Origin: Ariolimax columbianus | Lineage: Eukaryota > Mollusca > Gastropoda > Stylommatophora > Arionidae | Length of the DNA: 64,000 bases | Direction: 5' to 3' | Assembly: GCA_036924085.1 (NCBI GenBank) | Contig: JAVGWX010000011.1 | Location: forward strand, 32,362,386 to 32,426,385 | Translations under genes and position numbers: made by a program | Part shown: one piece after another, positions 53,505-64,000 of the stretch | How positions within the stretch are numbered: position 1 is the stretch's first letter | Layout of the letters: each line of letters begins with the position of its first letter | Notes under the pieces: model-generated | The model's input: the letters and a program-made list of their open reading frames with translations, nothing else | Database searches by the model: none | What the model was told of the DNA's origin: nothing

Positions 53505-54690
53505 AACAATAGATAAAATGATAGATAAAGGGAAACCAGTGGATGTTATTTATCTAGATTTTGTAAAAAGGCTTTTGATTAATACCTCATCGAAGATTAT
53601 TTAAAAAGTTAAAATCACATGGAATAGGTGGGGAAGTTGCAGAATGGATTGAAAGTTGGTTAACGGGAAGTAGGCAGAGAGTGGGCATGAATAAGGAGTG
53701 GTATGAAGTAAAAGGTGGAATGCCATAGGACTCGGTTTTGTGACCAATGTTGTTTTTGATATGTATAGACGATTTTGGACATTGATATAGGATCCATTGT
53801 TGCAAAATTTGCTGACGACACAAAACTAAGTAGAAGTATCTCATCTATAGCAGAAGTGGATATATTGAGGTCGGAATTAGATCAAATTCTAGATTGGTCT
53901 GTGATATGGCAAATGGAGTTTAATATAGATAAATGGACAGTCATCCACGTGGGTAGATCCAATATGGAACATAATTACACAATGGGCGAGAACAATATTA
54001 GAATGATAGATAAGGATAGGGACGTAGGGGTTATAATAAAGCATACAGGTAAAGTGAGTAAGCGTCCAGGTAGGAGTGAATAAGGTAAATGCAATGTTAG
54101 GTATGATTAAAATAAATATTAAACACAGGAGTAAGAAAATATTGTCAAATTGTATAAAGCATTGATTTGACCTAGATTGGAGTACTGTGTGGAGTACTTA
54201 TCGTACACGAGATATAAACATTGCTGGAAAGGATACAAAGAAGAGCGACAAAACTGATACTGGAATTCCAGAATACAGTTATGAGGAAAGACTCAGAAAA
54301 CCTGGCCTACGGTGTCTTGAAGAGAGAAGAATTCGAGGTGACAGGACAGGTTTATAAAATAATCACAGAAAAGGTCAAATAGACTATAACAAGTTTTGTT
54401 TTTAAAATACAACCACCAACAAGAACAAGAGAGCATATCTACAAATTAACCAAAGAAAGGTCCAGATTGGATATTAGGACAATAATTTTTTTATCTGAGA
54501 GTGGTGAATGCTTGGAATGCATTAACCCAGGAGGTAGTTGGAGGCAGTTACAGTTAATGCATTTATGAATAGATTGGATGGGCATAGCTTTCAGAGCAGG
54601 GTAATGCAAAAATTACTGGTTGTATTACAGGCAAAGATGAGTCTTCTAAATCAATACAAAGACGTTAAGCTGTTAAGTTAAGTTATTAGG
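53505..54690 (+). pseudogene. CR1-like LINE fragment with 3' end
   Basis: GKPVDVIYLDFVKRLLI (near 53530, frameshift in motif A), a decayed motif B, IVAKFADDTKLSRSISSIAE with the Asp pair intact (near 53796), HVGRSNMEHNYTMGENNIRM and DVGVIIKHTGKVSK. The thumb and C-terminus are in several frames, with 'gagaagaattcgaggtgac' near 54323. The 3' end 'gacgttaag...gttaagttaagtta' at 54690 is the same TTAAG-type end as in the full-length copy. Confidence 0.8.
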
Positions 54691-54774
54691 AGAAAGTGTA
54701 TTTCCAGTACATAAAGAAAAAGATGATACACGGCATGGTGATGTGAACATTAAAAAAGAAAGACATTAGTAAAA

Positions 54775-55545
54775 TGACAAAACGGCAAAACCTCCCGAAA
54801 AATCACGATCACATAAGGATTTGCGGAAACAAATAATCCGGAAGAAGCTGCCAAACAAGTTTTCAACGACATACTTATTTTTAGGAACAACAAACAAAGC
54901 ACCGAGAACTGGATATCAAAGTGGTATTTAGATATCTAATTGCAAAAAATGTAACAGACAACATTAATTGTAAATTTATTATTGGTAAAAACGGCATTGT
55001 AAACATAAACACATATTGGAAGATCTATATTTACTTATGTGAGTTCAATGACCTGGTTAACGGAGGCACCATATTCCCACACAAAACTGAACAAGTCATG
55101 TTGTGCTCACTCGATGGACACAGTGAACATCAAATCCACTTTTTCATAACCGACTAGGCGATGCTTACAGAAGGATAAAAAGAAGAGAAGATGGAGATTC
55201 ATCTAATTAGAGACTATGGCAAAGAACTGGTGGTTTTCAAAAACAGTGAAAGCAAAACAAGCAAACAAACAAAACATCTTACACAAAAATCCACGTTAAA
55301 TTTAAGCTAAATTTGAAGAGCAGCTCTTAAATTTTTAGGAAACCAGAGGAGATCATAGGCAACAACGGGAACAAGTTCGAAGAAGCACTTCAATATACAT
55401 GTGAAGACGTTTTGGTAAGGAAAGTAAACAGTAAAAGGAACATAAAACACATGGAATCTAATAGAAGGAAGAAAATATATGAAACAGAAAATCATTGACT
55501 TTGAGGAGCAGGAACGAATCCCTGTGGAGGACATTAATTAACATT
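54775..55545 (+). pseudogene. RTE-type endonuclease fragment
   Basis: YLCEFNDLVNGGTIFPHKTE (near 55033) and SLDGHSEHQIHFFITD match the centre of RTE endonucleases; the catalytic QID is QIH here. The later linker (KYMKQKIIDFEEQE) is recognisable near 55475. It ends at the minisatellite. Confidence 0.7.
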
Positions 55546-55547
55546 TT

Positions 55548-56470
55548 TAATGATACATAACAAATACTGTTTTAGTGTTGTTTATGATACATAACAAATA
55601 CTGTTTTAGTGTTGTTTATGATACAAAACAAATACCGTTTTAGTGTTATTTATGATACATAACAAATACTGTTTTAGTGTTGTTTATGATACATAACAAA
55701 TACCGTTTTAGTGTTCTTTATGATACATAACAAATACTGTTTTAGTGTTGTTTATGATACATAACAAATACCGTTTTAGTGTTGTTTATGATACATAACA
55801 AATACCGTTTTAGTGTTGTTTATGATACATAACAGATACCGTTTTAGTGTTGTTTATGATACATAACAAATACCGTTTTAGTGTTGTTTATGATACATAA
55901 CAAATACCGGTTTAGTGTTGTTTATGATACATAACAGATACCGTTTTAGTGTTGTTTATGATACATAACAAATACCGTTTTAGTGTTTTTTTATGATACA
56001 TAACAAATACCGTTTTAGTGTTGTTTATGATACATAACAAATACCGGTTTAGTGTTGTTTATGATACATAACAGATATCGTTTTAGTGTTGTTTATGATA
56101 CATAACAGATACCTTTTTAGTGTTGTTTATGATACATAACAAATACCGGTTTAGTGTTCTTTATGATACATAACAAATACCGTTTTAGTGTTGTTTATGA
56201 TACATAACAAATACCGGTTTAGTGTTCTTTATGATACATAACAAATACCGTTTTAGTGTTGTTTATGATACATAACAAATACCGTTTTAGTGTTGTTTAT
56301 GATACATAACAAATACCGGTTTAGTGTTGTTTATGATACATAACAGATACCGTTTTAGTGTTGTTTATGATACATAATAAATACCGTTTTAGTGTTGTTT
56401 ATGATACATAACAAATACCGGTTTAGTGTTGTTTATGATACATAACAAATACCGGTTTAGTGTTGTTTAT
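55548..56470 (+). repeat. 34-bp minisatellite, 27 copies
   Basis: The unit begins 'tgatacataacaaatac', with 'cgttttagtgttgttta' completing 34 bases. Units start at 55551, 55585, 55619 and so on to 56436, with one 35-base unit near 55985. Three main variants differ at one or two positions (ctgtttt, ccgtttt, ccggttt) plus a 'cagat' variant. ctg variants are confined to the left end and ccgg variants to the middle and right. Confidence 0.95.
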
Positions 56471-56865
56471 CCGAGTACAGAAATTGATAATTTTTAATAA
56501 AGACAGCAGTGTCAACTGCTATGATATTTGTGTTTCCATTTTATAGAATTTTATATTAAGGGTACATCATGTTGTTGTAAAAGGCGACTAAGGAGGGTTG
56601 AACATGGGTCTTGCTACTTTATCCTATATATATAAACTGATGAATCTGCATTCAAAGCCTCCGCCAAATCATAATCTACGTAAATACGTGTATGAGTATA
56701 CAGTACACAGGCAGACCTGACTAACTGTTTGAGGAGTGTTCCAATTTTTAAGCCGAGATCACCGAACCGGATTTCGAATTTTACCATATGAAGACTATTT
56801 TGTTGCCTTTCCCACAAAGTAAAAAAAAACAACCTCATTGTGACAGAATCGTAGTCTTAGACACC
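56471..56865. other. AT-rich flank, no gene seen
   Basis: A 74-residue minus frame ending at 56614 has no recognisable motif. Confidence 0.5.
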
Positions 56866-59085
56866 CTCATCAAAGGCGTCTCACTCTCCACAGACCATGC
56901 GCGTGGCGCCCTGTAAGTTTTGTCCTACTCGCTCTGTCGCCTGTATTTCGACACTGTCTGCTATGGCTGTAAAGGCCAATCCGCGAGTGACAGTCCCTGC
57001 CACAGATCACACAACCATACTGAGGAGGCTGGCTTGTCTGGCTGTTTCTTGATCTCTTCGGTCTTTCTCTTTTCTCTGCAGCCAGAAGCCATTGGCGAGC
57101 GTTAGCAGCCATTATATGCCCACTCCAACTGAGTGTCTCCAGAAAGCTCGATCCTGAGTAATTTCTTCCAAACTCTCGTATGGCGCATGACTTCATGTTC
57201 CTCTTGCATTCATTCTTGAATCGCTGTGTCGGACGGCCGATTCTTCTAACTTCAATGGCTAGCTGTCCACAAAGTATATCCTTTGGCAGCCACTCGTCTT
57301 CCATGCCATAAACATGTCCTAACCAATATAGACGTCGCTGGCGCAATATCGAGTACATGCTGTGAGTTTTTGCTCTCTGTAAAACTGTATTATGTGCCAT
57401 CCAATCCCCAATATACGCAGAAGACACCTCGTGTGAAAGGTGTTCAGCCACCGTTCCTGTTTAGTGTAAGTGCTCCAAGTCATGAGAGTGCCAAGACGGC
57501 AGGCCTGATAGACCCGGACCTTGGTATAGTGAGCCAGCCCAGTGTTTTCCCAATACGTGCCCTGCTACGCCTACTGTCTATCTCCTTCTCGAGAGTGTTG
57601 TTGTTGGCAGACCCCAGATAAGTGAAACTGTTGACGACCTCCTGTTGATGCCATCAATCTTAATGGATGGCGTAGTAGTAATGCCCTGTGCACAGAACTA
57701 TGTCTTTTCCAGATTTATGGTGAGACCAAACTGCTTGAACCTCGGCGAATCTGTCTCCCAATCTCTGCAAGTCCTCATTATTTGTGACCAGAACTGCATC
57801 ATCCGCAAACAGCATCTCTCTAATGAGCACCGTCTTCACCTTGGACCTCGCACACAGTCGGGACAGGTTAAGCAGCCGCCCATCTAACCTGGTGTGCAGA
57901 TAAACACCTTCCACAAATGTGTCATAAAAGTAGGATGGAGAAGAAGATCCAAAAGAGGGTTGGCGCGAGCACACATCCCTGTTTTACGCCATTCTTGATG
58001 AGAAAAGTGTTTGAAGATGATCCATTGTATATAACTGAGCCCTTCACATCAGTGTGAAAAGAAATTATCATGCTACGCAGTTTTGGGGGACAGCCGATCT
58101 TCTCAAGGAGTTCGAATAAACCCTTTCTAATAACCAAGTCGAAGGCCTTGGTGAGGTCTAGAAACATCATAAAGAGCGGCTGGTTTTGTTCTCTGTTCTC
58201 TGCACTTCTCCTGGATTTGGCGAAGCGAGAAAATCATATTCGTTGTTGATCTACCTACTCTAAAGTCAGACTGGGATTCTGGGAACACCCTGTCCGCGAG
58301 CAATCTAAACCTGTTTAGTAGCATGCGGGCGTAAACTTTGCCTACAATGCTCAGGAGCGAGATCCCTCTATAATTATTGCAGTTCCCGCGGTCACCTTTG
58401 TTTTTGTCAATAGTCACAATAGTGGCGCCACGCATATCTTGGCGGACTGCACCTTCCTCCCAGCAGAGGCATAGAAGATCGAACATCGGCCGAGCTAGTG
58501 ATGATTTCCTGCATTTGATGGCTTTAGATGGATACCATCTCCCCCTGGTGCTTTGATATTTGCGAGGTAGCCTTATCAAAACTTATCCAGTCTGTCAAGT
58601 TCCTCCATAATGGGCAGGGCCTGTAGCCTGCACGAGGCCTCATCAGTGACCACCGTTTCTCGAGAGTAGTGCTCCACCCATCTGGCCATCTGCCGGTCAC
58701 GGTTCATGATTCTCGAAGGTGTCAAATATTTCAGGGGGGTGGGGAGGGGGGCATCTCTCGCAGTAGGGTCCAGTGCTATCTTCATGCCTCTATACATGCC
58801 TTGGATATTTCCCATCTCTGCATTTAGCTGAATTTCTACACAGTTTCTGCCAGTACTCATCCGCGCATTGTCTAGCGGTTCGTTGATTGATGCCTCGGGC
58901 GGTCCTGAAGGCAGCAAGCGTCCTCTCATTTGAACTTTTTTTTATAATTGAATGATAAAATGATAAAAGCTTCTCGCTTGACCTCAATAACTGGTTCGAT
59001 TCTTGCGAGATGTGTATTGAACCAGTCGGGATTGGCACGTTCCCTCATGCCGAACGTAGCTAATACTGTATTATAGATGAAAGTA
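56866..59085 (-). pseudogene. RTE-type LINE, RT and C-terminus, long copy
   Basis: On the minus strand: linker (RERANPDWFNTHLARIEPVI), GNCNNYRGISLLSIVGKVYA (near 58380), DLTKAFDLVIRKGLFELLEK with the first Asp (near 58160), GVKQGCVLAPTLFWIFFS (near 57985), MLFADDAVLVTNNEDLQRLG with the Asp pair (near 57815), then a connection region and a C-terminus with RRLYWLGHVYGMEDEWLPKD (near 57340), GRPTQRFKNECKRNM and a finger CVICGRDCHSRIGLYSHSRQC (near 56970). The endonuclease is missing at the LINE-A5 border. At least five frame breaks, but all RT catalytic Asp codons remain. Confidence 0.85.
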
Positions 59086-59155
59086 TGGCATTGCGGCATG
59101 GACAACAGCAGCAAAGGCGAGCTTCGATAAAGTTAGCAAACTCCAAAACCAATCC

Positions 59156-60365
59156 ATGAGAGTTATAACAGGTGGCATGAAGTCAACGCCAATTGTAGAA
59201 CTTGAAAGGATTACAAAACTGCAATCCATGGCCGACAGAAGAGACTGCAGAGCCCAGCTGCAATCAGAGAAACTCAGAATGACTGACCACCCAATGCACC
59301 AGAGACTAAACAATTTCGGAAGTGGGAAACTAAAGAGAAGAAACTTTGCAGAAATAGCCAAAGCAAAGATGCACGAAAACCCCATGAACGCACTAACAAT
59401 ACCAAAGCCCATCCCTACTGTACGAAAACCTACCTGGAGGCAGCATATATTTCCAGAGGTGGTAGAAAATATACCAGGTATTAGAAACAAAAACTGCCAG
59501 ACTGAAAAAGAAAGAGGAGATACAACCCTGAGATACATAACGAAAAACTACCCAAGCATGGACTGGACCCATGCATACACCGACGGTTCCGTAACAAATA
59601 CAACACAGTACGGAGGGGCAGGAGCAGCTCTGAACCTACCACATGGCAGAAAAATAACACTGTCATTCGCTACTGGAAAATACACAAGTAATTTCAGAGC
59701 GGAGGCAGAGGCACTGAGGGCGGCAGTGGAAGAAATTGTGACAGGTAAAAGGAATGAAAGCCACATAGTCCTGCTTACAAATGCACTGGCCGTAGTCACA
59801 GCACTTAAAAGCCCGAAAAATACTGAACAATGATTTAAGAGCAGTACTCTGTCAACTATGCCAGCAGGCCGCACCAAAAAGAGTAGTGGTGCAGTGGGTC
59901 CCATCTCACTGCAACAACCAAGGCAACGAGGAGGCAAACAGACTGGCAAAAGAAGGTGCAAAACTACCACAACCTGATACTAGTATGACATACGAAGAGT
60001 CAAAACGGCTTATTGGAGCTAGATACATGACCAAATGGGAAACCGAACATACTGGCTACACCAAAAACGATGCCTTTTACCAGTTGAACAGAAAAGAGCA
60101 GGTCGTGGTCTTCAGACTTCGCACTGGCCACAATAGACTCAGGTACCACCTATTCAACAAATTGAAGATAGGTGGCACCGACGAATGTCCGTGTGGTACC
60201 GGCAAAATGACCGCTGAGCATTTGCTGCAAAACTGCCCGACATACGAGGATCAGAGAGAGCAGATGTGGCCATCACCAGTGGCAACACTAGACAAGCTCT
60301 ATGGCAGTGTCGACAGCCTCAGGATGACGGCTGCTTTTTTCGAAAAAATTATGGCTACTGTCTGA
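59156..60365 (+). pseudogene. LINE-A5 connection, RNase H and tail
   Basis: RVITGGMKSTPIVELERITK, YTDGSVTNT (near 59574) and FRAEAEALRAAVEE (near 59690) are present. The third RNase H acid is Asn (LLTNALAVV, near 59772). A 2-base deletion near 59830 shifts the frame. GNEEANRLAK (near 59923) has Asn in place of the last Asp. The Cys/His tail CPCGTGKMTAEHLLQNC (near 60190) is intact and the ORF stops at 60365. Two of four catalytic acids are lost. Confidence 0.85.
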
Positions 60366-60376
60366 CTGCGTACGAA

Positions 60377-60432
60377 GAAGAAGAAGAAGAAGAAGAAGAA
60401 GAAGAAGAAGAAGAAGAAGAAGAAGAAGAAGA
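60377..60432 (+). repeat. (GAA)n tail
   Basis: About 19 triplets at the 3' end of LINE-A5. The poly-Glu or poly-Ser frames across it are not genes. Confidence 0.9.
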
Positions 60433-60439
60433 TTGTGGT

Positions 60440-60775
60440 TGTGTCCTCATGTGTGAATCCTGGGCGGTTTTCTCTTGGCCGAGCCTATCTCCTCTCCAAA
60501 ACGGTGCGGGCCAACATCTGCATCTGACCGGAGCCCATCTCCCCAGGCGAGTCATTGCCTTGTTTGCCTACAGCCTCGCGGCCATAGTTTCTCAGTGTGC
60601 TCCACTTGGTTGACTTGTGTGTTCGCTTTATCGGCAGGATACTCATTTCACATTTTGCCCCTCAGAAGAAGGACTAGCCGACCCCGACATCGCTGGGTTG
60701 CGATGCCGAGCGCAAAACACACCATTCCATACTATCTGTATTTGGCACTATATCCTGCTATCTAATTCTCAGCAG
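60440..60775. repeat. Dispersed ~310-bp repeat (copy 2)
   Basis: Partner of 5475-5785, in the same orientation. Confidence 0.65.
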
Positions 60776-62960
60776 TTTCCGCAAGCAATGTATGTGGAAG
60801 TGGTTTAATTGCCTGTCATGGACACTATAGACGGTCCAGGTGTCACATGCATAAACGAGGATAGGTAGAACAATCGCAGCGTAGACCTTCATTTTTATTT
60901 TGAGTCCTGATCTCTCGCCTATCCCACACTGTAGTATAAAGTCTACCAAATGTCGCACTTGTCCTAGCTATACTTGGGAGAAAGTACTGCCAAGGTACGT
61001 GAATTTGTTAACATTATTTAAACAGTGGTCGTATACCTTGATTGAAGGCTCTGAACGGGCAATATCTGGAGCTGATTGATGTAGGACCTTGTGGATTTTG
61101 TTTTTGCCCTTGAACCTTCTCAGATTGAATAGCTCGCCGTCAGTGCGGGAATGAAGCCCAACTCCGACGTCCCAATCGATGTAGGTATTCCACAGCATGG
61201 CAGAAAACATCATTCTGAAAAGAGCCGGGTCAACACACATCCCTGCTTCACACCATCAGTAACACTTAAGGGACAGAATAGTTTCCCTGATCAATGACTT
61301 GGGTAAGCATGCCATCATGAAATTGTTGCACCATTGCAATGAATGTTACCGGGCACCCAAACTTGACCATAACTCTCCACAGACTGTTGCGATTTACAGT
61401 ATCAAATGCCTTAGCGAGGTTCACAAACATCGTATAGAGAGAAACATTCTGTTCTTGACACTTCTCTTGTATCTGTTTTCCAGCAAAGATAATATCGATG
61501 GTCCCACGGTTCTTTCTAAAGCCACATTGATTCTCGGGTAACCTCTGCTCCAGGTGATAATTTAGTCTGCGGAGAAGAATTTTTGCAAGCACTTTTCTCC
61601 TACAGAAATATCCCTCTGTGGTTATCACATATTTGTTTACTGCCTTTACGCTTATGCAATGGAAGCGTCTTTGAATTCTTGTTCGATGCTCTTTTTCTTC
61701 TACATTTCGCAAAGTAAGCTTCTCAAGCATTTTTGGGCCGCCAGCTCTCTGCTTTGGTGGCGTCAGCTCCCGTAGCGTTGTCATTTACGAGGATGAAAAT
61801 CGCGGCTCTAGTTTTATGCTCGGTTGGGGGATCATCCATGCTCTCATTCATGTCTACTTCTGATAGATGATCAATCGCTTCTTCGTTAACAGTAGAGGTC
61901 TATTAAGGACCTTAGCAAAATGTTCTGCCCATCTTACCAGGAGCTTATTTTTCTCACTGATTACAGAATTGGCATCTTCGCTTAGGAGCGGTGGCAGATG
62001 TGATCTGTACAGACCGTAGACAGCCTACAGAGCACTGTAAAAATGCCTCATATCATGCCTGTTAGCAAATGTTTTAATATCATCATCTTTCTGACTGAGC
62101 CACGAATCTTGCATATCACGGAGCTGTCGCTGTACAGTCGCTCGAGCTCTTGTGAAATCATTTTTTGTTCGGCACAGAATGAGGATCGTTAGTGTATGCT
62201 CGGTGGGTGCGGTGCTTCTCGTCTAGCAGGGGCTTGATCAATTCACAGTTCTCATCAAACCAATCTTGATGGCTTCCTCTTTCAGAGAGCATCAACGGCA
62301 GTAAAGTGAACCGTTTTGATAAAGGTGGCCCAACTGGATTATATGTCAGTCTTAGTCAGTCAATTTTATTTAGCTGATCTGTCAACGTTTGAACAAATTA
62401 TTGTCATGCGCAGGTATTTCTGAGACCGGAGATGTTGAGACGTTTTGTGGGCACCTAGGAGCTTGGATACGAAGGTTCATTTTACAAGTCACTAGTCTGT
62501 GGTCCATCCAGCATTCTGCTCCACACAAAGCCTTTGTCACACATACATCCTGGCGATCCCTTTTGTGAACAATGACATAACCAATCAGGTGCCAGTGCTT
62601 TGACCGTGGGTGCATCCAAGGGGTTTTATTGCGGTTAGGGGGACGAAACACTGTATTGGTAATCAGAAGTTCGTTCCCCGCACATGGCTTCAAGAGTAGG
62701 TGTCCGTTATGATTGCAGCTACTGATGCCATTCCTGCCAATCACCCCGACCCATGAAACAAAGTCAGCAACCACTCGAGTATTTTAGTCACCCAGAAAAA
62801 TAAACTTATTTTTCTTTGGTTCAGTTTCGATTAGTTTCTCCAAATCATGGTAGAAATTTTCCTTGGCGTCTGCCGAGTTACTCATAGTTGGGGCATATGG
62901 ACTCGTGATGGCGGCGTGTTTGATTCTGGTCAAGGTCATAGACGGTTATTAATCTCATTT
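60776..62960 (-). pseudogene. RTE-type LINE, endonuclease to connection
   Basis: YAPTMSNSADAKENFYHDLE (near 62900), a stop in GD-NTRV (near 62785), GRNGISSCNHNGHLLLKPCA (near 62740), RPPNRNKTPWMHPRSKHWHL (near 62640), DHRLVTCKMNLRIQ, a decayed linker, ENQCGFRKNRGTIDIIFAGK (near 61530), VNLAKAFDTVNRNSLWRVMV (near 61430, first Asp replaced by Asn) and the motif B region near 61250. The FADD box is deleted around 61080. NKFTYLGSTFSQ and LVYACDTWTVYSVHDRQLNH follow. The C-terminus is cut by the repeat at 60775. Confidence 0.8.
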
Positions 62961-63289
62961 GGAGCACTGGGGGGACCACTAGCCTTCGTTACCGAAATTC
63001 TTAACGGTGAAATCTAACCTATTTCTAGCGCTTGAACTCACTAAACCTGAATCGTCAGTGCTGCGATCACATTACGGACTGGGCCACACTTTCGCCAGAG
63101 TGTTGATAAACCAATGAAGAGAATGAAGCACAGAACTATCAGAAAGTTCACACGGTATACACAGTCGAGTATTTACCACTGAAATGTTGTCGTTCTGTGT
63201 CTGGTGGTAGCGGTTTGACTGTTGTTAATAGCCTTGACCTAGCAAACCGTTGGTCGGCGAAGTCTCTAGGTCAAATTGACCTTTGCGGT
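62961..63289. other. No recognisable feature
   Basis: Mixed-composition sequence between two LINE fragments. No domain seen. Confidence 0.5.
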
Positions 63290-63612
63290 TGAACGATATT
63301 GGCATGTACATAAATGTAAAGTCATACACATGGGAAGATCCAATGAGGAATTTCTGTACAACATGGGAGAAAACAATATTAGGAAGATAGAAAAGTAAAG
63401 TGACCTAGGAGTTATAATAGACCATGCACGTACGGTGGGGGAGCAAGTCCATGGAGCAGTGAAAAAGCTAATGCAATGCTAAAAAGGATTTTTTTTTTTA
63501 TTACACAAAGGAGCAAGGAAATGATATTCCAACTGTATAAAGCATTAATAAGACCTGAATTGGAGTACTGTGTTCAGGCAGAGAGTGGAAATAAACATGC
63601 TAGAAAGGATAC
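63290..63612 (+). pseudogene. CR1-like RT thumb fragment
   Basis: KVIHMGRSNEEFLYNMGENN (near 63320), then DLGVIIDHARTVGEQVHGAV and NWSTVFRQ, matches the CR1 thumb at 17.2 kb, with an A/T-run frameshift at 63490. It is interrupted by the GAA tail of antisense LINE-A6. Confidence 0.8.
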
Positions 63613-64000
63613 TTCCTCTTCTTCGTACGCTGTCAAACTTTTTTTTTTTCGAAGAAAGCAGCGGTCATCCCGAGGCTGTCGACACTGCCATAGAGCTTGT
63701 CTAGTGTTGCCATTGATGATGGCCACATGTGCTTTCTCTGGTCCTCGTATGTCGGGCAGTTTTGCATCAGATGTTCAGCGGTCATTTTCCCGGTACCACA
63801 AGTGCATTCATCAGTGCCACCTATCTTCAATTTATTGAATAGGTGGTACCTCAGTCTATTGTGGCCTGTGCGGAGTCTGAAGACAACGACCTGCTCTCTT
63901 CTGTTCAACTGGTAATAGGCATCGTTTTTTGTGTAGCCAGTATGTTCTGTTTCCCATTTGGCTATGTATCTGGGCCTAATAAGCCTTTTGGACTCTTCGT
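63613..64000 (-). mobile_element. LINE-A copy 6, 3' end, runs off the window
   Basis: The minus strand ends with 'gtacgaagaagagg' at 63613. The open frame has MNRREQVVVFRLRTGHNRLR, then CTCGTGKMTAEHLMQNC (near 63800) and FFEKKK. The rest lies beyond position 64000. It is inserted into the CR1 fragment. Confidence 0.85.

Larger units (their letters stand above)
59089..60432 (+). mobile_element. LINE-A copy 5, 3' half with long GAA tail
   Basis: The element is 5'-truncated in the RT thumb (starts at YGIAAWTTAA) and ends with about 19 uninterrupted GAA/AAG triplets, the longest tail in the window. No TSD was found by eye. It interrupts the RTE copy at 56866-59085 and is followed by the dispersed repeat at 60440. 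Confidence 0.85.

Noticed and set aside
55548..56470. CRISPR-like regular array
   Set aside because: The 34-bp units are directly adjacent with no unique spacers, and the surroundings are animal LINE sequence. It is a minisatellite.
60266..60613. Poly-Glu and poly-Ser proteins over the GAA tail
   Set aside because: These are translations of the LINE-A5 tail.

Overview
The window is animal nuclear DNA. It contains no operons or bacterial gene organisation. Most of it is decayed non-LTR retrotransposons (LINEs), dispersed repeats, a short-period minisatellite and microsatellites. A partial 18S rRNA sequence near 40.5 kb has the V4 layout and 'CTAGCGATCCGC' block I associate with lophotrochozoans, so a mollusc is my best guess; this is inference from memory, not a database match.

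Layout. 0-16.7 kb: RTE-type LINE ends; a 5'-truncated I-like LINE (LINE-A, endonuclease-RT-RNase H) at 889-4280 with a perfect 12-bp target-site duplication (TSD); a second LINE-A in antisense (6.4-8.7 kb); and a large inverted repeat (8.7-10.5 kb versus 12.3-14.0 kb). Both arms of that repeat carry the same Tx1-like/RTE fusion and the same short insertion. Two halves of a tRNA-Phe sequence sit between the arms in opposite orientations. 16.7-20.6 kb: a nearly full-length CR1-like LINE with a zinc-finger/coiled-coil/esterase ORF1 and an EN-RT ORF2. 20.6-36.4 kb: RTE pieces, a second I-like family (LINE-B) carrying a tRNA-derived SINE, a CR1 fragment and a long LINE-A copy (31.1-34.8 kb).

36.7-53.1 kb is the most informative region. 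Two short minus-strand exons (53023-53121 and 36735-36799) join in phase into a membrane segment resembling TM2-TM3 of a POT/SLC15 proton-coupled oligopeptide transporter, the only candidate host gene seen. The 16-kb intron between them is filled with nested elements: one RTE copy split into three parts, a tandem SINE-like array with an 11-bp TSD, and a satellite-like ~0.45-kb repeat. That satellite repeat is split by a ~7.9-kb block that starts with a pre-rRNA-like leader, an 18S pseudogene and a 28S 3' fragment, continues into a LINE-A copy, and ends in the LINE-A (GAA)n tail. A 13-bp repeat flanks the block. The simplest reading is one retrotransposition event of an rRNA-LINE chimeric RNA. 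Inside this LINE lies a duplicated copy of the transporter exon.

53-64 kb: a CR1 fragment, an RTE endonuclease fragment, 27 copies of a 34-bp minisatellite, two long antisense RTE copies, a LINE-A 3' half with a long (GAA)n tail, a CR1 fragment and the 3' end of another LINE-A running off the window. No LINE copy appears intact, so I annotate their coding regions as pseudogenes.
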